14,728 nt of DNA from DATDCY01 sp031406795 [NCBI: Candidatus Rokuibacteriota bacterium] (lineage in GTDB: Bacteria; JAUVQV01). Made by a program: the position numbers and the translations under genes. Location: NCBI GenBank assembly GCA_031406795.1, contig JANOHV010000050.1:1-14728 (forward strand). Direction: 5' to 3'. How positions within the stretch are numbered: the first letter of the stretch is position 1; every line of letters starts with the position of its first letter. Below are positions 7,517-14,728 of the stretch, in pieces. Under the pieces are notes generated by a model that worked only from the letters and a program-made list of their open reading frames with translations, did not search any database and was not told the DNA's origin.

Positions 7517-8053
7517 ATGTCGAGAATCGGGAAGAAGATCAAGGCCATCCCCAAGGGGGTGGAGTTGAAGATTGCGGGGGAGTACCTCGAGGTCAAGGGG
7601 CCGAAGGGCGCCCTGCGCGAGAAGATTCACCCGGCGGTGAAGTTCGAGATCGCCGACGGCGTGCTCACGGTCGTCAAGATCCGTGAGGAGAAGGGCGACG
7701 ACGCGGTGCATGGGCTGATGCGCAGCCTTGCGGTGAACATGATCACCGGCGTCACCGAGGGCTATCAGCGGGTGCTGGAGATCGTCGGCGTCGGCTATCG
7801 GGCCCAGGTGCAGGGGGCGGTGCTGACGTTGAACGTAGGGTACTCCAGCCCGGTCAACTACCCGGTGCCCAAGGGCATCGAGGTCGATGCGTCGGGCAAG
7901 GGTCAGGTCGTCATCAAGGGAATCGACAAGCGGCTGGTCGGCACGGTCGCGGCCGAGGTCCGGGCCATCCGCCCGCCCGAGCCCTACAAGGGCAAGGGGA
8001 TCAAGTATTCCGACGAGCGGATCCGCCGCAAGGTCGGCAAGACCGGCGCCTAA
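7517..8053 (+). CDS. rplF: 50S ribosomal protein L6
   Basis: L6 lies near the sarcin-ricin loop and the factor-binding region of the 50S. The 178-residue product has two homologous alpha/beta domains. The first begins [17 protein letters not shown] and contains [14 protein letters not shown]. The second contains [25 protein letters not shown] split over residues about 91-115. The C-terminal signature [20 protein letters not shown] is intact. Length is normal (176-180). GAGGGACGCGGACG precedes the ATG. Its TAA at 8051-8053 overlaps the rplR Shine-Dalgarno (8052-8058), suggesting coupled translation. Confidence 0.98.
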   Translation: MSRIGKKIKAIPKGVELKIAGEYLEVKGPKGALREKIHPAVKFEIADGVLTVVKIREEKGDDAVHGLMRSLAVNMITGVTEGYQRVLEIVGVGYRAQVQGAVLTLNVGYSSPVNYPVPKGIEVDASGKGQVVIKGIDKRLVGTVAAEVRAIRPPEPYKGKGIKYSDERIRRKVGKTGA

Positions 8054-8058
8054 GGAGG
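8052..8058 (+). promoter_or_regulatory. Shine-Dalgarno that fixes the rplR start
   Basis: AAGGAGG is a near-perfect anti-16S match overlapping the rplF stop codon. It lies 8 bases before a GTG at 8067 and 14 before an ATG at 8073 in the same frame. The spacing favours the GTG as the L18 start. Confidence 0.8.
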
Positions 8059-8066
8059 ATGCGAGC

Positions 8067-8429
8067 GTGAAGATGGGTTCCGAGGACGCGAGAAAGAAGC
8101 GTCATGCCAGGATACGCCGGCGGCTCAGCGGTTCGGCCGAGCGCCCGCGGATGTGCGTGTTCCGCAGCGATCGGCACATTTCCGTGCAGATCATCGACGA
8201 TACGACCGGCCGGGTCCTCGTGAGCGCCTCGTCGCTCTCGAAGGAGTTCCGTGAGCAGGGCCTCAAGGGGTCCGGGGTGCCCGCGGCGAAAGCCGTCGGC
8301 GCGCTGATCGCCGGCAAGGCCGTCGCGCAGTCGATCGAAAAGGTGGTCTTCGACCGCTGCGGCTTCATCTACCACGGCCGCGTCAAGGCCCTGGCCGACG
8401 CCGCGCGCGAAAAAGGTCTGAAGTTCTAA
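8067..8429 (+). CDS. rplR: 50S ribosomal protein L18
   Basis: L18 binds 5S rRNA together with L5 and brings it into the 50S central protuberance. The 120-residue product has the arginine-rich N terminus ([20 protein letters not shown]), the core [17 protein letters not shown], and the C-terminal signature [20 protein letters not shown]. Length is normal (about 117-122). The GTG at 8067 was preferred over the ATG at 8073 on spacing from the AAGGAGG at 8052-8058; the two differ by only two residues. The gene starts 13 bases after the rplF stop and ends 19 bases before rpsE. Confidence 0.96.
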   Translation: MKMGSEDARKKRHARIRRRLSGSAERPRMCVFRSDRHISVQIIDDTTGRVLVSASSLSKEFREQGLKGSGVPAAKAVGALIAGKAVAQSIEKVVFDRCGFIYHGRVKALADAAREKGLKF

Positions 8430-8448
8430 GGCAGCCAGGAGGCGTGAT

Positions 8449-8964
8449 GTGAGAATGTCCTTTGATCAGAAACGGGGCGAGGAGTCCGAGTTCCTCGAGA
8501 AGGTGGTCACCATCAACCGCGTGGCCAAGGTCGTCAAGGGCGGCCGCCGCTTCTCCTTCAGCGCGCTGGTTGTCGTCGGTGACGGCAAGGGCAAGGTCGG
8601 CTGGGGCATGGGCAAGGCCAACGAGGTTCCGGCGGCGATAAAGAAGGGCGTCGAGAAGGCGAAGAAGGGCTTCATCACGGTCCCGCTCGTGCAAGCCACG
8701 ATTCCCCACCCGGTGGTCGGACGCTACGGGGCCGGGCACGTCATCCTGAAGCCGGCCTCGCAGGGCACGGGCGTCATCGCGGGCGGCGCGGTGCGCGCGG
8801 TCATGGAGACGATGGGGGTGCACGACATCCTCACCAAGTCGCTCGGCACCGGCAACGCGCACAACGTCTTGCGCGCGGTCTTCGAAGGTCTGCGCTCCGT
8901 GCGCAGCGCCGAGGAAGTCGCCAAGAGCAGGGGCAAGAACGTCGAGGAAATCCTCGCGCGCTGA
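8449..8964 (+). CDS. rpsE: 30S ribosomal protein S5
   Basis: S5 is in the 30S body near the mRNA entry and affects decoding accuracy. The 171-residue product has the dsRBD-like N domain ([40 protein letters not shown]) and the C domain with GYGAGH-like [20 protein letters not shown] and [19 protein letters not shown]. Length is normal. The GTG at 8449 has AGGAGG (8437-8442) six bases upstream; an in-frame ATG at 8455 is 12 bases away, so the GTG is favoured. Most bacteria have rpmD (L30) immediately downstream; here the rplO ATG follows after only 31 bases. Confidence 0.97.
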   Translation: MRMSFDQKRGEESEFLEKVVTINRVAKVVKGGRRFSFSALVVVGDGKGKVGWGMGKANEVPAAIKKGVEKAKKGFITVPLVQATIPHPVVGRYGAGHVILKPASQGTGVIAGGAVRAVMETMGVHDILTKSLGTGNAHNVLRAVFEGLRSVRSAEEVAKSRGKNVEEILAR

Positions 8965-8995
8965 GGCGCGGCGCGCGGGTGGAGGGCTACGAACG

Positions 8996-9481
8996 ATGAG
9001 TGAGGCAAAGATGACATCGGCAGGACCGGTCGGCGAGCTTGCGGCGCACCGGCTCTCTCCGGCGCCCGGCGCGAAGAAGCGCAACAAGCGCGTCGGCCGC
9101 GGCGTCGGCTCCGGCCACGGCAAGACCAGCTGCCGCGGCGGCAAGGGGCAGACGGCGCGTTCCGGCGGCAGCATCGCTCCGGGGTTCGAGGGCGGGCAGA
9201 TGCCGCTGCAGCGGCGGCTGCCGAAGCGCGGCTTTCACAACCCGTTCCGGGTCGCGTACGAAGTGGTGAACGTCGGACAGCTCGAGGCCTTCGAGGCCGG
9301 CGTTGAGGTCACGCCAGCCACGCTGCGCGACCGTCGGCTGCTGCGGCGGGGCAAGTCGCTGCTCAAGGTGCTCGGCGACGGGACGCTCACACGCGGTCTG
9401 ACCGTGCACGCCCACGCGGTGAGCACGGCCGCGCGCCAGAAGATCGAAGCGGCCGGCGGCCGCGTCGAGATCATCGCGTAG
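8996..9481 (+). CDS. rplO: 50S ribosomal protein L15
   Basis: L15 is a 23S rRNA-binding protein with a long basic N-terminal extension that threads into the 50S. The 161-residue product carries the signature LSPAPGAKKRNKRVGRGVGS (residues 20-39), then GHGKTSCRGGKGQTARSGG and the typical FEGGQMPLQRRLPKRGF. Typical L15 opens with a short leader before PAPGA; here about 15 extra residues (MSEAKMTSAGPVGELAA) precede it. The nearest alternative start is ATG 9011, which still leaves about 10 of them. GGAGGG at 8981-8986 precedes the ATG. The gene links directly to secY (22-base spacer). Confidence 0.96.
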   Translation: MSEAKMTSAGPVGELAAHRLSPAPGAKKRNKRVGRGVGSGHGKTSCRGGKGQTARSGGSIAPGFEGGQMPLQRRLPKRGFHNPFRVAYEVVNVGQLEAFEAGVEVTPATLRDRRLLRRGKSLLKVLGDGTLTRGLTVHAHAVSTAARQKIEAAGGRVEIIA

Positions 9482-9503
9482 CCAGCGGGGAACCGGGAAG
9501 CCG

Positions 9504-10790
9504 ATGATCCAGATCATCCGAAGCATATTCGCGATACCGGAGCTGCGCAAGCGGATCCTGTTCACGTTCGGTCTGCTCGTGGTCTATCGCATCGGGGCGC
9601 ACATCCCGACGCCGGGCATCGACCTCGCGGCGCTCGACGCGTTCTTCGAAGCCTCGAAGGGGACCCTGCTCGGGTTCTTCGACATGTTCTCGGGCGGCGC
9701 GCTGCGGCGTTTGACCATTTTCGCGCTCGGCATCATGCCCTACATCGACGCGGCGATCATCCTCGAACTGCTCAAGGTGGTCATCCCGCACCTGGCCCGC
9801 CTGGCCAAGGAGGGCGAGGCGGGGCGCAAGAAACTGACCCAGTACACCCGGTACGGGACGATCGTGATCGGCATCGTCCAGGCGCTCGGGATCTCGATCG
9901 GCCTCGAGAGCATGCAGGCGCCGGACGGCGCGGCGATCGTGCCCAACCCGGGCCTGGCGTTCCGGCTGCTGACGATCATCACGCTGACCTCGGGCACGGC
10001 CTTCATCATGTGGCTCGGCGAACAGATCACCGAGCGCGGGATCGGCAACGGCATCTCGCTGATCATCATGGCCGGCATCGTCGTCCGGCTGCCGATGGCC
10101 ATCGCCAACACGTTCTCGCTCTACAACTCGGGCAACATCTCGCTGGTGATGATCATCTTCCTCGCGGTGATGATGGTCGCGGTCGTCGCGCTCATCGTCT
10201 TCGCGGAGAGCGGCCAGCGGAAAATCCCGGTGCAGTACGCGCGGCGGGTGGTCGGCCGCAAGATGCTCGGCGGCCAGAGCACCTACATCCCGCTGAAAAT
10301 CAACACCGCCGGGGTCATCCCGCCGATCTTCGCCTCGGCGATCATCATGTTCCCGGCGACGATCCTGCAGTTCATCAACGTACCGGCACTCCAGAACCTC
10401 TCGACCTATCTCTCGCCGGGTTCCGCGCTGTACGAGGTGCTCTTCGTCTTCTTCATCCTCTTCTTCTGTTACTTCTACACCGCGGTGGTCTTCAACCCCG
10501 AGGATCTCGCCGAGAATCTGAAGAAGTACGGCGGGTTCATCCCGGGCGTCCGTCCGGGGAAGAAAACCGCGGAGTTCATCGACAAGGTGGTCACCCGCAT
10601 CACGCTGGGCGGCGCCATCTACGTGGCTTCCATCTGCGTGCTGCCGGACCTGCTGATCTCGAAGCTCAACGTGCCCTACTACTTCGGCGGAACGTCGCTG
10701 ATGATCGTGGTGGTCACGGCGCGCGACACCATGACGCAGATCGAGTCGCACCTGTTGACACGTCACTACAAGGGTTTCCTGAAGAAGTAG
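9504..10790 (+). CDS. secY: Preprotein translocase subunit SecY
   Basis: SecY is the protein-conducting channel of the cytoplasmic membrane; it works with SecE/SecG and with SecA or the ribosome. The 428-residue product has the usual ten hydrophobic segments, the first at about residues 17-34. The plug region lies near 55-70, and ALGIMPYI leads into TM2b. Cytosolic motifs include KEGEAGRKKLTQYTRYGT (103-119) and the SecA/ribosome loop ESGQRKIPVQYARRVVG (235-251). YGGFIPGVRPGKKTAEFI (342-359) lies before TM9. Length is normal. Asp82 stands where Ser or Asn is usual in MPYISASII. The start is ATG 9504. It ends one base before map. Confidence 0.98.
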   Translation: MIQIIRSIFAIPELRKRILFTFGLLVVYRIGAHIPTPGIDLAALDAFFEASKGTLLGFFDMFSGGALRRLTIFALGIMPYIDAAIILELLKVVIPHLARLAKEGEAGRKKLTQYTRYGTIVIGIVQALGISIGLESMQAPDGAAIVPNPGLAFRLLTIITLTSGTAFIMWLGEQITERGIGNGISLIIMAGIVVRLPMAIANTFSLYNSGNISLVMIIFLAVMMVAVVALIVFAESGQRKIPVQYARRVVGRKMLGGQSTYIPLKINTAGVIPPIFASAIIMFPATILQFINVPALQNLSTYLSPGSALYEVLFVFFILFFCYFYTAVVFNPEDLAENLKKYGGFIPGVRPGKKTAEFIDKVVTRITLGGAIYVASICVLPDLLISKLNVPYYFGGTSLMIVVVTARDTMTQIESHLLTRHYKGFLKK

Positions 10791-10791
10791 C

Positions 10792-11547
10792 ATGATCCAA
10801 ATCAAGACGGCAGGGGAGATCGAGCGGATGCGGCAGGCGGGGCAGGCGGTGGCGGAAACCCTGGGAGGGATGCGCGACATGGTGCGCCCGGGACTGACCA
10901 CGCGCGAGTTGGACCGCTACGCCGAAGATGCGCTGCGCTCCCGCGGGATGCGCCCGGCCTTCAAGGGGTACCGCGGTTTCCCGGCGAGCATCTGCGCCTC
11001 CCCGAACGAGGTGGTTGTCCACGGGTTCCCTTCGGACCGCCCCCTCGTCGAGGGCGACATCCTCAGTCTGGACCTGGGTGCGGAGTATCAGGGGTACTTC
11101 GGCGACGCGGCGCTGACGGTCCCCGTCGGGCGGGTCTTGCCCGAGGCGGAGCGTCTGCTGCGCGTGACCGAGGAGGCGTTGCGCCGCGGGCTGGAGCAGG
11201 CGCGGCCGGGCAACCGGCTCCACGACATTTCGTGGGCGATCCAGAGTTTCGCCGAGGAGGCCGGGTTCGGGGTGGTTCGCGAGTACGTGGGTCACGGCAT
11301 CGGGCGGTCCATGCACGAGGACCCGCAGGTCCCGAATTTCGGCCGGGCGGGCAGCGGACCGCGGCTGCAGGCCGGCATGGTTCTGGCCATCGAGCCGATG
11401 ATCAACGCCGGCACGGCGGCGGTCGAGCTCCTTGAGGACGGTTGGACGGTAGTGACCGCCGATCGGCGTCTCTCGGCGCATTTCGAGCACACAGTGGCGA
11501 TCCGGGAGGAGGGTCCGGAGATCCTGACCCTCCCGTCACGGTCGTAG
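10792..11547 (+). CDS. map: Methionine aminopeptidase, type I
   Basis: This cytosolic metalloenzyme removes the initiator methionine from nascent proteins. The 251-residue product has the pita-bread fold signatures and all five metal ligands: Asp94 and Asp105 (LSLDLG, YFGDAA), His168 (YVGHGIGRSMHED), Glu201 (LAIEPM) and Glu232 (AHFEHTVAI). The conserved active-site histidines His77 (VVHGFP) and His175 are also present. Length is typical for type Ia, with no zinc-finger extension. It starts one base after the secY stop (TAGC-ATG) with only a weak Shine-Dalgarno inside the secY end, so its translation is probably coupled to secY. The adk gene that often separates the two is absent. Confidence 0.98.
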   Translation: MIQIKTAGEIERMRQAGQAVAETLGGMRDMVRPGLTTRELDRYAEDALRSRGMRPAFKGYRGFPASICASPNEVVVHGFPSDRPLVEGDILSLDLGAEYQGYFGDAALTVPVGRVLPEAERLLRVTEEALRRGLEQARPGNRLHDISWAIQSFAEEAGFGVVREYVGHGIGRSMHEDPQVPNFGRAGSGPRLQAGMVLAIEPMINAGTAAVELLEDGWTVVTADRRLSAHFEHTVAIREEGPEILTLPSRS

Positions 11548-11562
11548 GAAGAAGGCAAGAGC

Positions 11563-11781
11563 ATGGCGAAGGAAGAACCGATCGAGGTCGAGGGCACCAT
11601 CGTCGAGCCGCTCCCGAATGCGATGTTTCGGGTCGAGCTCGAGGGGGGGCACCGGATTCTTGCCTATATTTCTGGTAAGATGCGGATGCACTATATCCGG
11701 ATCCTCCCCGGGGACAAAGTCAAGATGGAGCTCTCGCCCTACGACTTGAGTCGCGGCCGGATCGTGTTCCGGTACAAATAG
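11563..11781 (+). CDS. infA: Translation initiation factor IF-1
   Basis: IF-1 binds the 30S A site during initiation and stabilises IF-2 and IF-3. The 72-residue product is the exact family length and a single OB fold. It reads [20 protein letters not shown], then the signature [20 protein letters not shown] and [17 protein letters not shown]. Bacteria commonly keep infA just upstream of rpmJ, as here. GGAAGAAGG at 11548-11555 provides a modest ribosome site for the ATG at 11563. The gap to map is 15 bases. Confidence 0.98.
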   Translation: MAKEEPIEVEGTIVEPLPNAMFRVELEGGHRILAYISGKMRMHYIRILPGDKVKMELSPYDLSRGRIVFRYK

Positions 11782-11810
11782 GGCTAGGGCGTCAAGGAGG
11801 CGAGGGACGC

Positions 11811-11924
11811 ATGAAGGTCAGATCGTCGGTGAAGAAGATTTGTGACAAGTGCAAGGTCGTCCGCCGCAAGGGCGTGGTGCGGGTGATCTGCGACAACCCC
11901 AAGCACAAGCAGCGTCAGGGCTAA
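11811..11924 (+). CDS. rpmJ: 50S ribosomal protein L36, zinc-binding form
   Basis: L36 is a tiny 23S rRNA-binding protein in the 50S. I read it by translating the + strand from the ATG at 11811 to TAA 11922-11924. The 37-residue product is [20 protein letters not shown] followed by [17 protein letters not shown]. Zinc ligands Cys11, Cys14, Cys27 and His32 are all present, so this is the zinc (C+) form. Length is exactly the usual 37. AAGGAGG at 11794-11800 lies 10 bases upstream of the start. It links the spc set to the alpha set (rpsM starts 37 bases downstream). Confidence 0.98.
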   Translation: MKVRSSVKKICDKCKVVRRKGVVRVICDNPKHKQRQG

Positions 11925-11961
11925 CGCGGACACGCGTCCCCAGCAAGGAGGGCATTGGACG

Positions 11962-12351
11962 GTGGCTCGTATAGCGGGAGTGGATCTGCCTCGGGAGAAG
12001 CGCGTCGAAATCGCGCTGACTTACATTTTTGGGATCGGACGCACGACGTCCAACAAGATTCTGGCGGCGGCGAACGTCAGCCCGGACATCCGGGTGAAGG
12101 ACCTCTCCGAGGACCAGGTCAGCCGCGTCCGCCTCGTCATCGACCAGAACACCAAGGTCGAGGGCGAGTTGCGCAAAGAGATATCCCTCAACATCAAACG
12201 CCTGATGGACATCGGCAGCTACCGCGGGCTGCGTCACCGGCGCAATCTGCCGGTGCGCGGTCAGCGTACGCATACCAACGCCCGGACCCGCCGCGGGAAG
12301 AAGCGGGCGATCATCCGGAAGAAGCCCACAACCGCGCCGGCCAAGGGCTAG
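11962..12351 (+). CDS. rpsM: 30S ribosomal protein S13
   Basis: S13 in the 30S head contacts tRNA and forms the B1 bridges with L5 and the 50S. The 129-residue product starts with GTG and reads [20 protein letters not shown]. It has the helix-hairpin-helix segment [17 protein letters not shown], the helical middle, and the family signature [21 protein letters not shown] basic tail ([21 protein letters not shown], split by eye at the conserved NARTR) follows. Length is slightly above the common 118-126 because of the tail. AAGGAGG at 11945-11951 lies 10 bases upstream. It opens the alpha-operon portion. Confidence 0.97.
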   Translation: MARIAGVDLPREKRVEIALTYIFGIGRTTSNKILAAANVSPDIRVKDLSEDQVSRVRLVIDQNTKVEGELRKEISLNIKRLMDIGSYRGLRHRRNLPVRGQRTHTNARTRRGKKRAIIRKKPTTAPAKG

Positions 12352-12384
12352 TGCGGCGGCCAACGCGAGCGAGGACGAACGAGC

Positions 12385-12783
12385 ATGTCGAAGGATAGGG
12401 TTCGCAAGAGTACCCGCAAGAAGAAGGAAAAGAAGAACGTTCCGACCGGCCTGGCCCACGTCCAGTCGACGTTCAACAACACCATCATCACGATCACCGA
12501 CCTCGAGGGCCGCGTGGTCTCATGGTCGAGTTCCGGCGCCATGGGCTTCAAGGGTTCCCGCAAGGGCACCCCGTTCGCGGCGCAGGTCGCGGGCGAGGAC
12601 TCGGCGCGCAAGGCCAAGGAGCACGGCGTCAAGCGCGTCGAGGTCTACGTGAAGGGCCCGGGTTCGGGTCGCGAGGCCGCGATTCGCTCGCTGCAGGCCG
12701 CCGGATTGCAGGTGAGCATCATCAAGGACGTGACACCGATCCCCCACAACGGCTGCCGCCCGCCCAAGCGCCGTCGGGTCTAG
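12385..12783 (+). CDS. rpsK: 30S ribosomal protein S11
   Basis: S11 is on the 30S platform next to the mRNA exit and the Shine-Dalgarno helix. The 132-residue product has a lysine/arginine-rich N terminus (residues 2-18), then [19 protein letters not shown] and [20 protein letters not shown]. The C-terminal hallmark [14 protein letters not shown] is complete. Asn122 in that motif corresponds to the Asn that becomes isoaspartate in E. coli S11. Length is normal (about 129). GAGCGAGGACGAACGAGC precedes the ATG. The next gene, rpsD, starts after a 57-base spacer that holds only its ribosome site. Confidence 0.98.
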   Translation: MSKDRVRKSTRKKKEKKNVPTGLAHVQSTFNNTIITITDLEGRVVSWSSSGAMGFKGSRKGTPFAAQVAGEDSARKAKEHGVKRVEVYVKGPGSGREAAIRSLQAAGLQVSIIKDVTPIPHNGCRPPKRRRV

Positions 12784-12840
12784 GGCGCGGGGCTGTCCAG
12801 GGCGGGTTCGAACGGGAACGGGAGCCGAGAGGAGGAACAG

Positions 12841-13467
12841 ATGGCGAGATATCGTGGAGCGGTCTGCAGAATTTGCCGCCGCGAGGGTATGAAGCTCTTT
12901 CTCAAGGGAGAGCGGTGTTACGGGACGAAGTGCTCGATCGAGCGGCGCGCGTACGCGCCGGGGCAGCACGGTCAGCGGCAGCGCAAGGTGTCCGATTACG
13001 GGCTGCGCCTGCGCGAGAAGCAGAAGGTCAAGCACATGTACGGGCTGCAGGAGACGCAGTTCCGCAACTACTTCATCAAGGCGGCGGCCTCGCGCGGGAT
13101 CACCGGCGAGGTGCTGATCCAGTCGCTCGAACGGCGACTGGACAACGTGGCCTACCGCTGCGGCTACGCCGGATCGCGGCGTGAGGCCCGCCAGCTCGTG
13201 CTGCACGGGACGCTGCTCGTCAACGGCAAGGCGGTGAACATCCCGTCGTATCTCGTCCGCAAGGACGACCGCGTCGAGCCGGTTTCCGGCCACAAGCGGA
13301 CGGCCGCGATGAAGGAAGCAGTCGAAGTGGCGCAGCACCGCGGGATGCCGTCCTGGATCGAGTTCGACCGGGACAAGCTCGTCGGCCGGATCATCGGCCT
13401 GCCGAGCCGCGACGGGGTCGGGCTGGTCGTGAAGGAACAGCTCATTGTCGAGCTTTACTCCAAGTAG
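12841..13467 (+). CDS. rpsD: 30S ribosomal protein S4, zinc-binding form
   Basis: S4 is a primary 16S rRNA-binding protein that nucleates 30S assembly; in E. coli it represses the alpha operon. The 208-residue product starts MARYRGAVCRICRREGMKLF and contains Cys9, Cys12, Cys26 and Cys31, the four-cysteine zinc knuckle of C+ S4 proteins. The S4 RNA-binding domain lies at about residues 98-160 (RRLDNVAYRCGYAGSRREAR, HGTLLVNGKAVNIPSYLVRK). Length is normal. GAGAGGAGGAACAG before the ATG is a strong ribosome site. Placement between rpsK and rpoA is standard for many bacteria. Zinc binding is inferred from the motif. Confidence 0.98.
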   Translation: MARYRGAVCRICRREGMKLFLKGERCYGTKCSIERRAYAPGQHGQRQRKVSDYGLRLREKQKVKHMYGLQETQFRNYFIKAAASRGITGEVLIQSLERRLDNVAYRCGYAGSRREARQLVLHGTLLVNGKAVNIPSYLVRKDDRVEPVSGHKRTAAMKEAVEVAQHRGMPSWIEFDRDKLVGRIIGLPSRDGVGLVVKEQLIVELYSK

Positions 13468-13494
13468 CCGCTGCACCGGCAAGGAGCGAACGAT

Positions 13495-14493
13495 ATGGAA
13501 AAAGGCGTGATCACCAAACCGAAGCGGCTCGAGGTCGATTCCGAGACTCTCACCGCCTCCTACGGCAAGTTTACCGCCGAGCCCCTGGAACGCGGGTTCG
13601 GCACGACCATCGGCAACAGCCTGCGCCGTGTGCTGCTCTCCTCGATCCAGGGTGCGGCAGTCACGAGCATGCGGATCGACGGGGTCTCGCACGAGTTCTC
13701 GTCGCTGCCGGGCATGAAGGAGGACATCGCGGATTTCGTCCTCAATGTCAAGCAGCTGCGCGTCAAACTGCACGGCAGCGAGCCGCGGGTCATCCGGATC
13801 GACGCGACCGGTCCGCGGGAAGTCAAGGCCGGGGACATCACCACCGACCCGCACGTCGAGGTGCTCAACAAGGGTCTGCACCTCGCGACCCTCAACGGCG
13901 ACGGCAAGCTCAAGGTCGAGCTGACCGTCAAGCCCGGCCGCGGCTTCTCCGTCGCCGAGCGCAACAAGGAGGAGTCGCAGCCGCTCGGGGTGATCGTCAT
14001 CGACGCCTTCTTCACGCCTATCGAGCGCGTGAACTATCGTGTCGAGAACGCCCGCGTCGGCCAGGCCACCGACTACGATCGTCTCGTGATCGAGGTCTGG
14101 ACCAACGGCGGCGTGGGCCCCGAGGAGGCGCTCGCGCACGCCGGCCGCATCCTGCGCGAGCACCTGGCGATCTTCGTCGGCGACGAGGAGGAGTTCGTCT
14201 CGGAGGACCGCAGCGGTGAGGTCATCGGCGAGGACGCGCTGCGGAACCTTGACCGCAGCGTCAACGAGCTCGAACTCTCGGTGCGCGCCGCCAACTGCCT
14301 GAAGAACGTCGAACTGCAGACGATTCGCGACTTGGTGCTCAAGAGCGAGAACGAGATGCTCAAGACCAAGAACTTCGGGCGCAAGTCACTCAACGAGATC
14401 AAGGAAGTCCTGGAGCAGATGGGGCTGCGCCTCGGCATGAAGCCCGAGGACCTTGAGCCACGCGGCGAGAAGGAAGTCGAGGACGCCGAGTAG
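13495..14493 (+). CDS. rpoA: DNA-directed RNA polymerase subunit alpha
   Basis: RpoA dimerises to nucleate RNA polymerase assembly, and its C-terminal domain contacts UP-element DNA and activators. The 332-residue product has the N-terminal domain with PLERGFGTTIGNSLRRVLLS (about residues 30-49) and GVSHEFSSLPGMKEDIADFV. An acidic linker (VGDEEEFVSEDRSGE) follows at about residues 228-242. The CTD then reads ELSVRAANCLKNVELQTIRD and NFGRKSLNEIKEVLEQMGL. Arg264 matches E. coli Arg265, the key UP-element residue. Length is typical. AAGGAG at 13481-13486 lies 8 bases before the ATG. It is followed by rplQ after 31 bases. Confidence 0.98.
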   Translation: MEKGVITKPKRLEVDSETLTASYGKFTAEPLERGFGTTIGNSLRRVLLSSIQGAAVTSMRIDGVSHEFSSLPGMKEDIADFVLNVKQLRVKLHGSEPRVIRIDATGPREVKAGDITTDPHVEVLNKGLHLATLNGDGKLKVELTVKPGRGFSVAERNKEESQPLGVIVIDAFFTPIERVNYRVENARVGQATDYDRLVIEVWTNGGVGPEEALAHAGRILREHLAIFVGDEEEFVSEDRSGEVIGEDALRNLDRSVNELELSVRAANCLKNVELQTIRDLVLKSENEMLKTKNFGRKSLNEIKEVLEQMGLRLGMKPEDLEPRGEKEVEDAE

Positions 14494-14524
14494 GGCGCCG
14501 TCGGCAACCCGGTAAGGAGCAAGC

Positions 14525-14728
14525 ATGCGACATCGTATCGAAACAAGGAAGCTCGGGCGCTCGTCGAGTCATCGCGACGCGATGCTGCGGAACATGGTGA
14601 CCTCCCTGATCGACAAGGGCCGGATCACCACGACCCTCGAGAAGGCCAAGGTGCTGCGCCGGGTGGCCGACCGGTTGGTGACGCTCGGCAAGCTGGGTGA
14701 CTTGGCCGCGCGCCGGCGCGCCGGCTCG
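14525..14728 (+). CDS. rplQ: 50S ribosomal protein L17, N-terminal fragment (3' end outside window)
   Basis: L17 lies near the tunnel exit of the 50S. Sixty-eight codons are visible, beginning [20 protein letters not shown] and continuing [20 protein letters not shown]. The segment [20 protein letters not shown] follows, just before the window ends. This is the standard L17 N terminus, about half of a usual 115-200 residue protein. AAGGAG at 14514-14519 lies 5 bases before the ATG. It closes the alpha operon, as in most bacteria. The open frame runs off the window edge. Confidence 0.97.
   Translation, partial: MRHRIETRKLGRSSSHRDAMLRNMVTSLIDKGRITTTLEKAKVLRRVADRLVTLGKLGDLAARRRAGS

Noticed and set aside
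10755-10785. TTGACA-like -35 box upstream of map
   Set aside because: It encodes the conserved SecY C terminus (HLLTRHYKGF), and no reasonable -10 hexamer lies 16-18 bases downstream.
9471-10901. 476-codon open frame on the - strand opposite secY
   Set aside because: It mirrors secY, and its translation is a run of Asp/Arg/His-rich sequence typical of reverse-frame GC-rich membrane-protein genes.
12804-12813. GGGTTCGAAC resembling a tRNA T-loop in the rpsK-rpsD spacer
   Set aside because: The flanking bases do not form a T-arm stem, and the 57-base spacer is too short for a tRNA.
12520-14163. 547-codon open frame on the - strand opposite rpsK, rpsD and rpoA
   Set aside because: It lies across three intact + strand genes and their spacers, and no domain is recognisable.

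Overview
This window is a near-complete, canonical bacterial ribosomal-protein supercluster (the S10, spc and alpha operons joined together), read entirely on the + strand. It begins in the last 47 codons of an elongation factor Tu gene and ends in the first 68 codons of rplQ (L17). The order is tuf(partial)-rpsJ-rplC-rplD-rplW-rplB-rpsS-rplV-rpsC-rplP-rpmC-rpsQ-rplN-rplX-rplE-rpsN-rpsH-rplF-rplR-rpsE-rplO-secY-map-infA-rpmJ-rpsM-rpsK-rpsD-rpoA-rplQ(partial). I recognise all 30 genes from their protein sequences. No gene is broken and there are no insertion sequences, CRISPR arrays or RNA genes. No stretch over 300 bases is gene-free.

Organism: the DNA is very GC-rich, with GC-ending codons throughout. 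The proteins are clearly bacterial: bacterial-type RpoA with a CTD, an IF-1 gene, and four-cysteine forms of S4, S14, L24 and L36. The layout (tuf directly before rpsJ; secY-map-infA-rpmJ with no adk; rpsD between rpsK and rpoA; no rpmD between rpsE and rplO) would suit a GC-rich deltaproteobacterium-like lineage or one of the GC-rich uncultivated phyla. I cannot assign a phylum from this window alone.

Layout: bases 1-145 are the tuf end. Bases 146-259 are the largest gap and hold a strongly self-complementary, repeat-containing element in front of rpsJ. Bases 260-5321 are the S10 operon set (S10 to S17). Bases 5349-11924 are the spc set (L14 to L36, with SecY, methionine aminopeptidase and IF-1). 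Bases 11962-14728 are the alpha set (S13, S11, S4, RNA polymerase alpha, L17). Most gaps after the first are 1 to about 65 bases and carry little beyond a purine-rich Shine-Dalgarno. rplD/rplW overlap by 13 bases and rplW/rplB share one base. I see no convincing internal promoter or intrinsic terminator, so long polycistronic transcription is likely.

How the genes work together: they supply core ribosomal proteins of both subunits, the initiation factor, the membrane channel for nascent proteins, the enzyme that removes the initiator methionine, and the RNA polymerase subunit that nucleates core assembly. Growth-related expression is thereby coordinated.

I found no undescribed system here. 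The points most worth a second look are a forced ~59-residue Lys/Ala/Gly/Pro-rich N-terminal extension on L5, the structured tuf-rpsJ spacer, and the absence of rpmD (L30) from its usual place.
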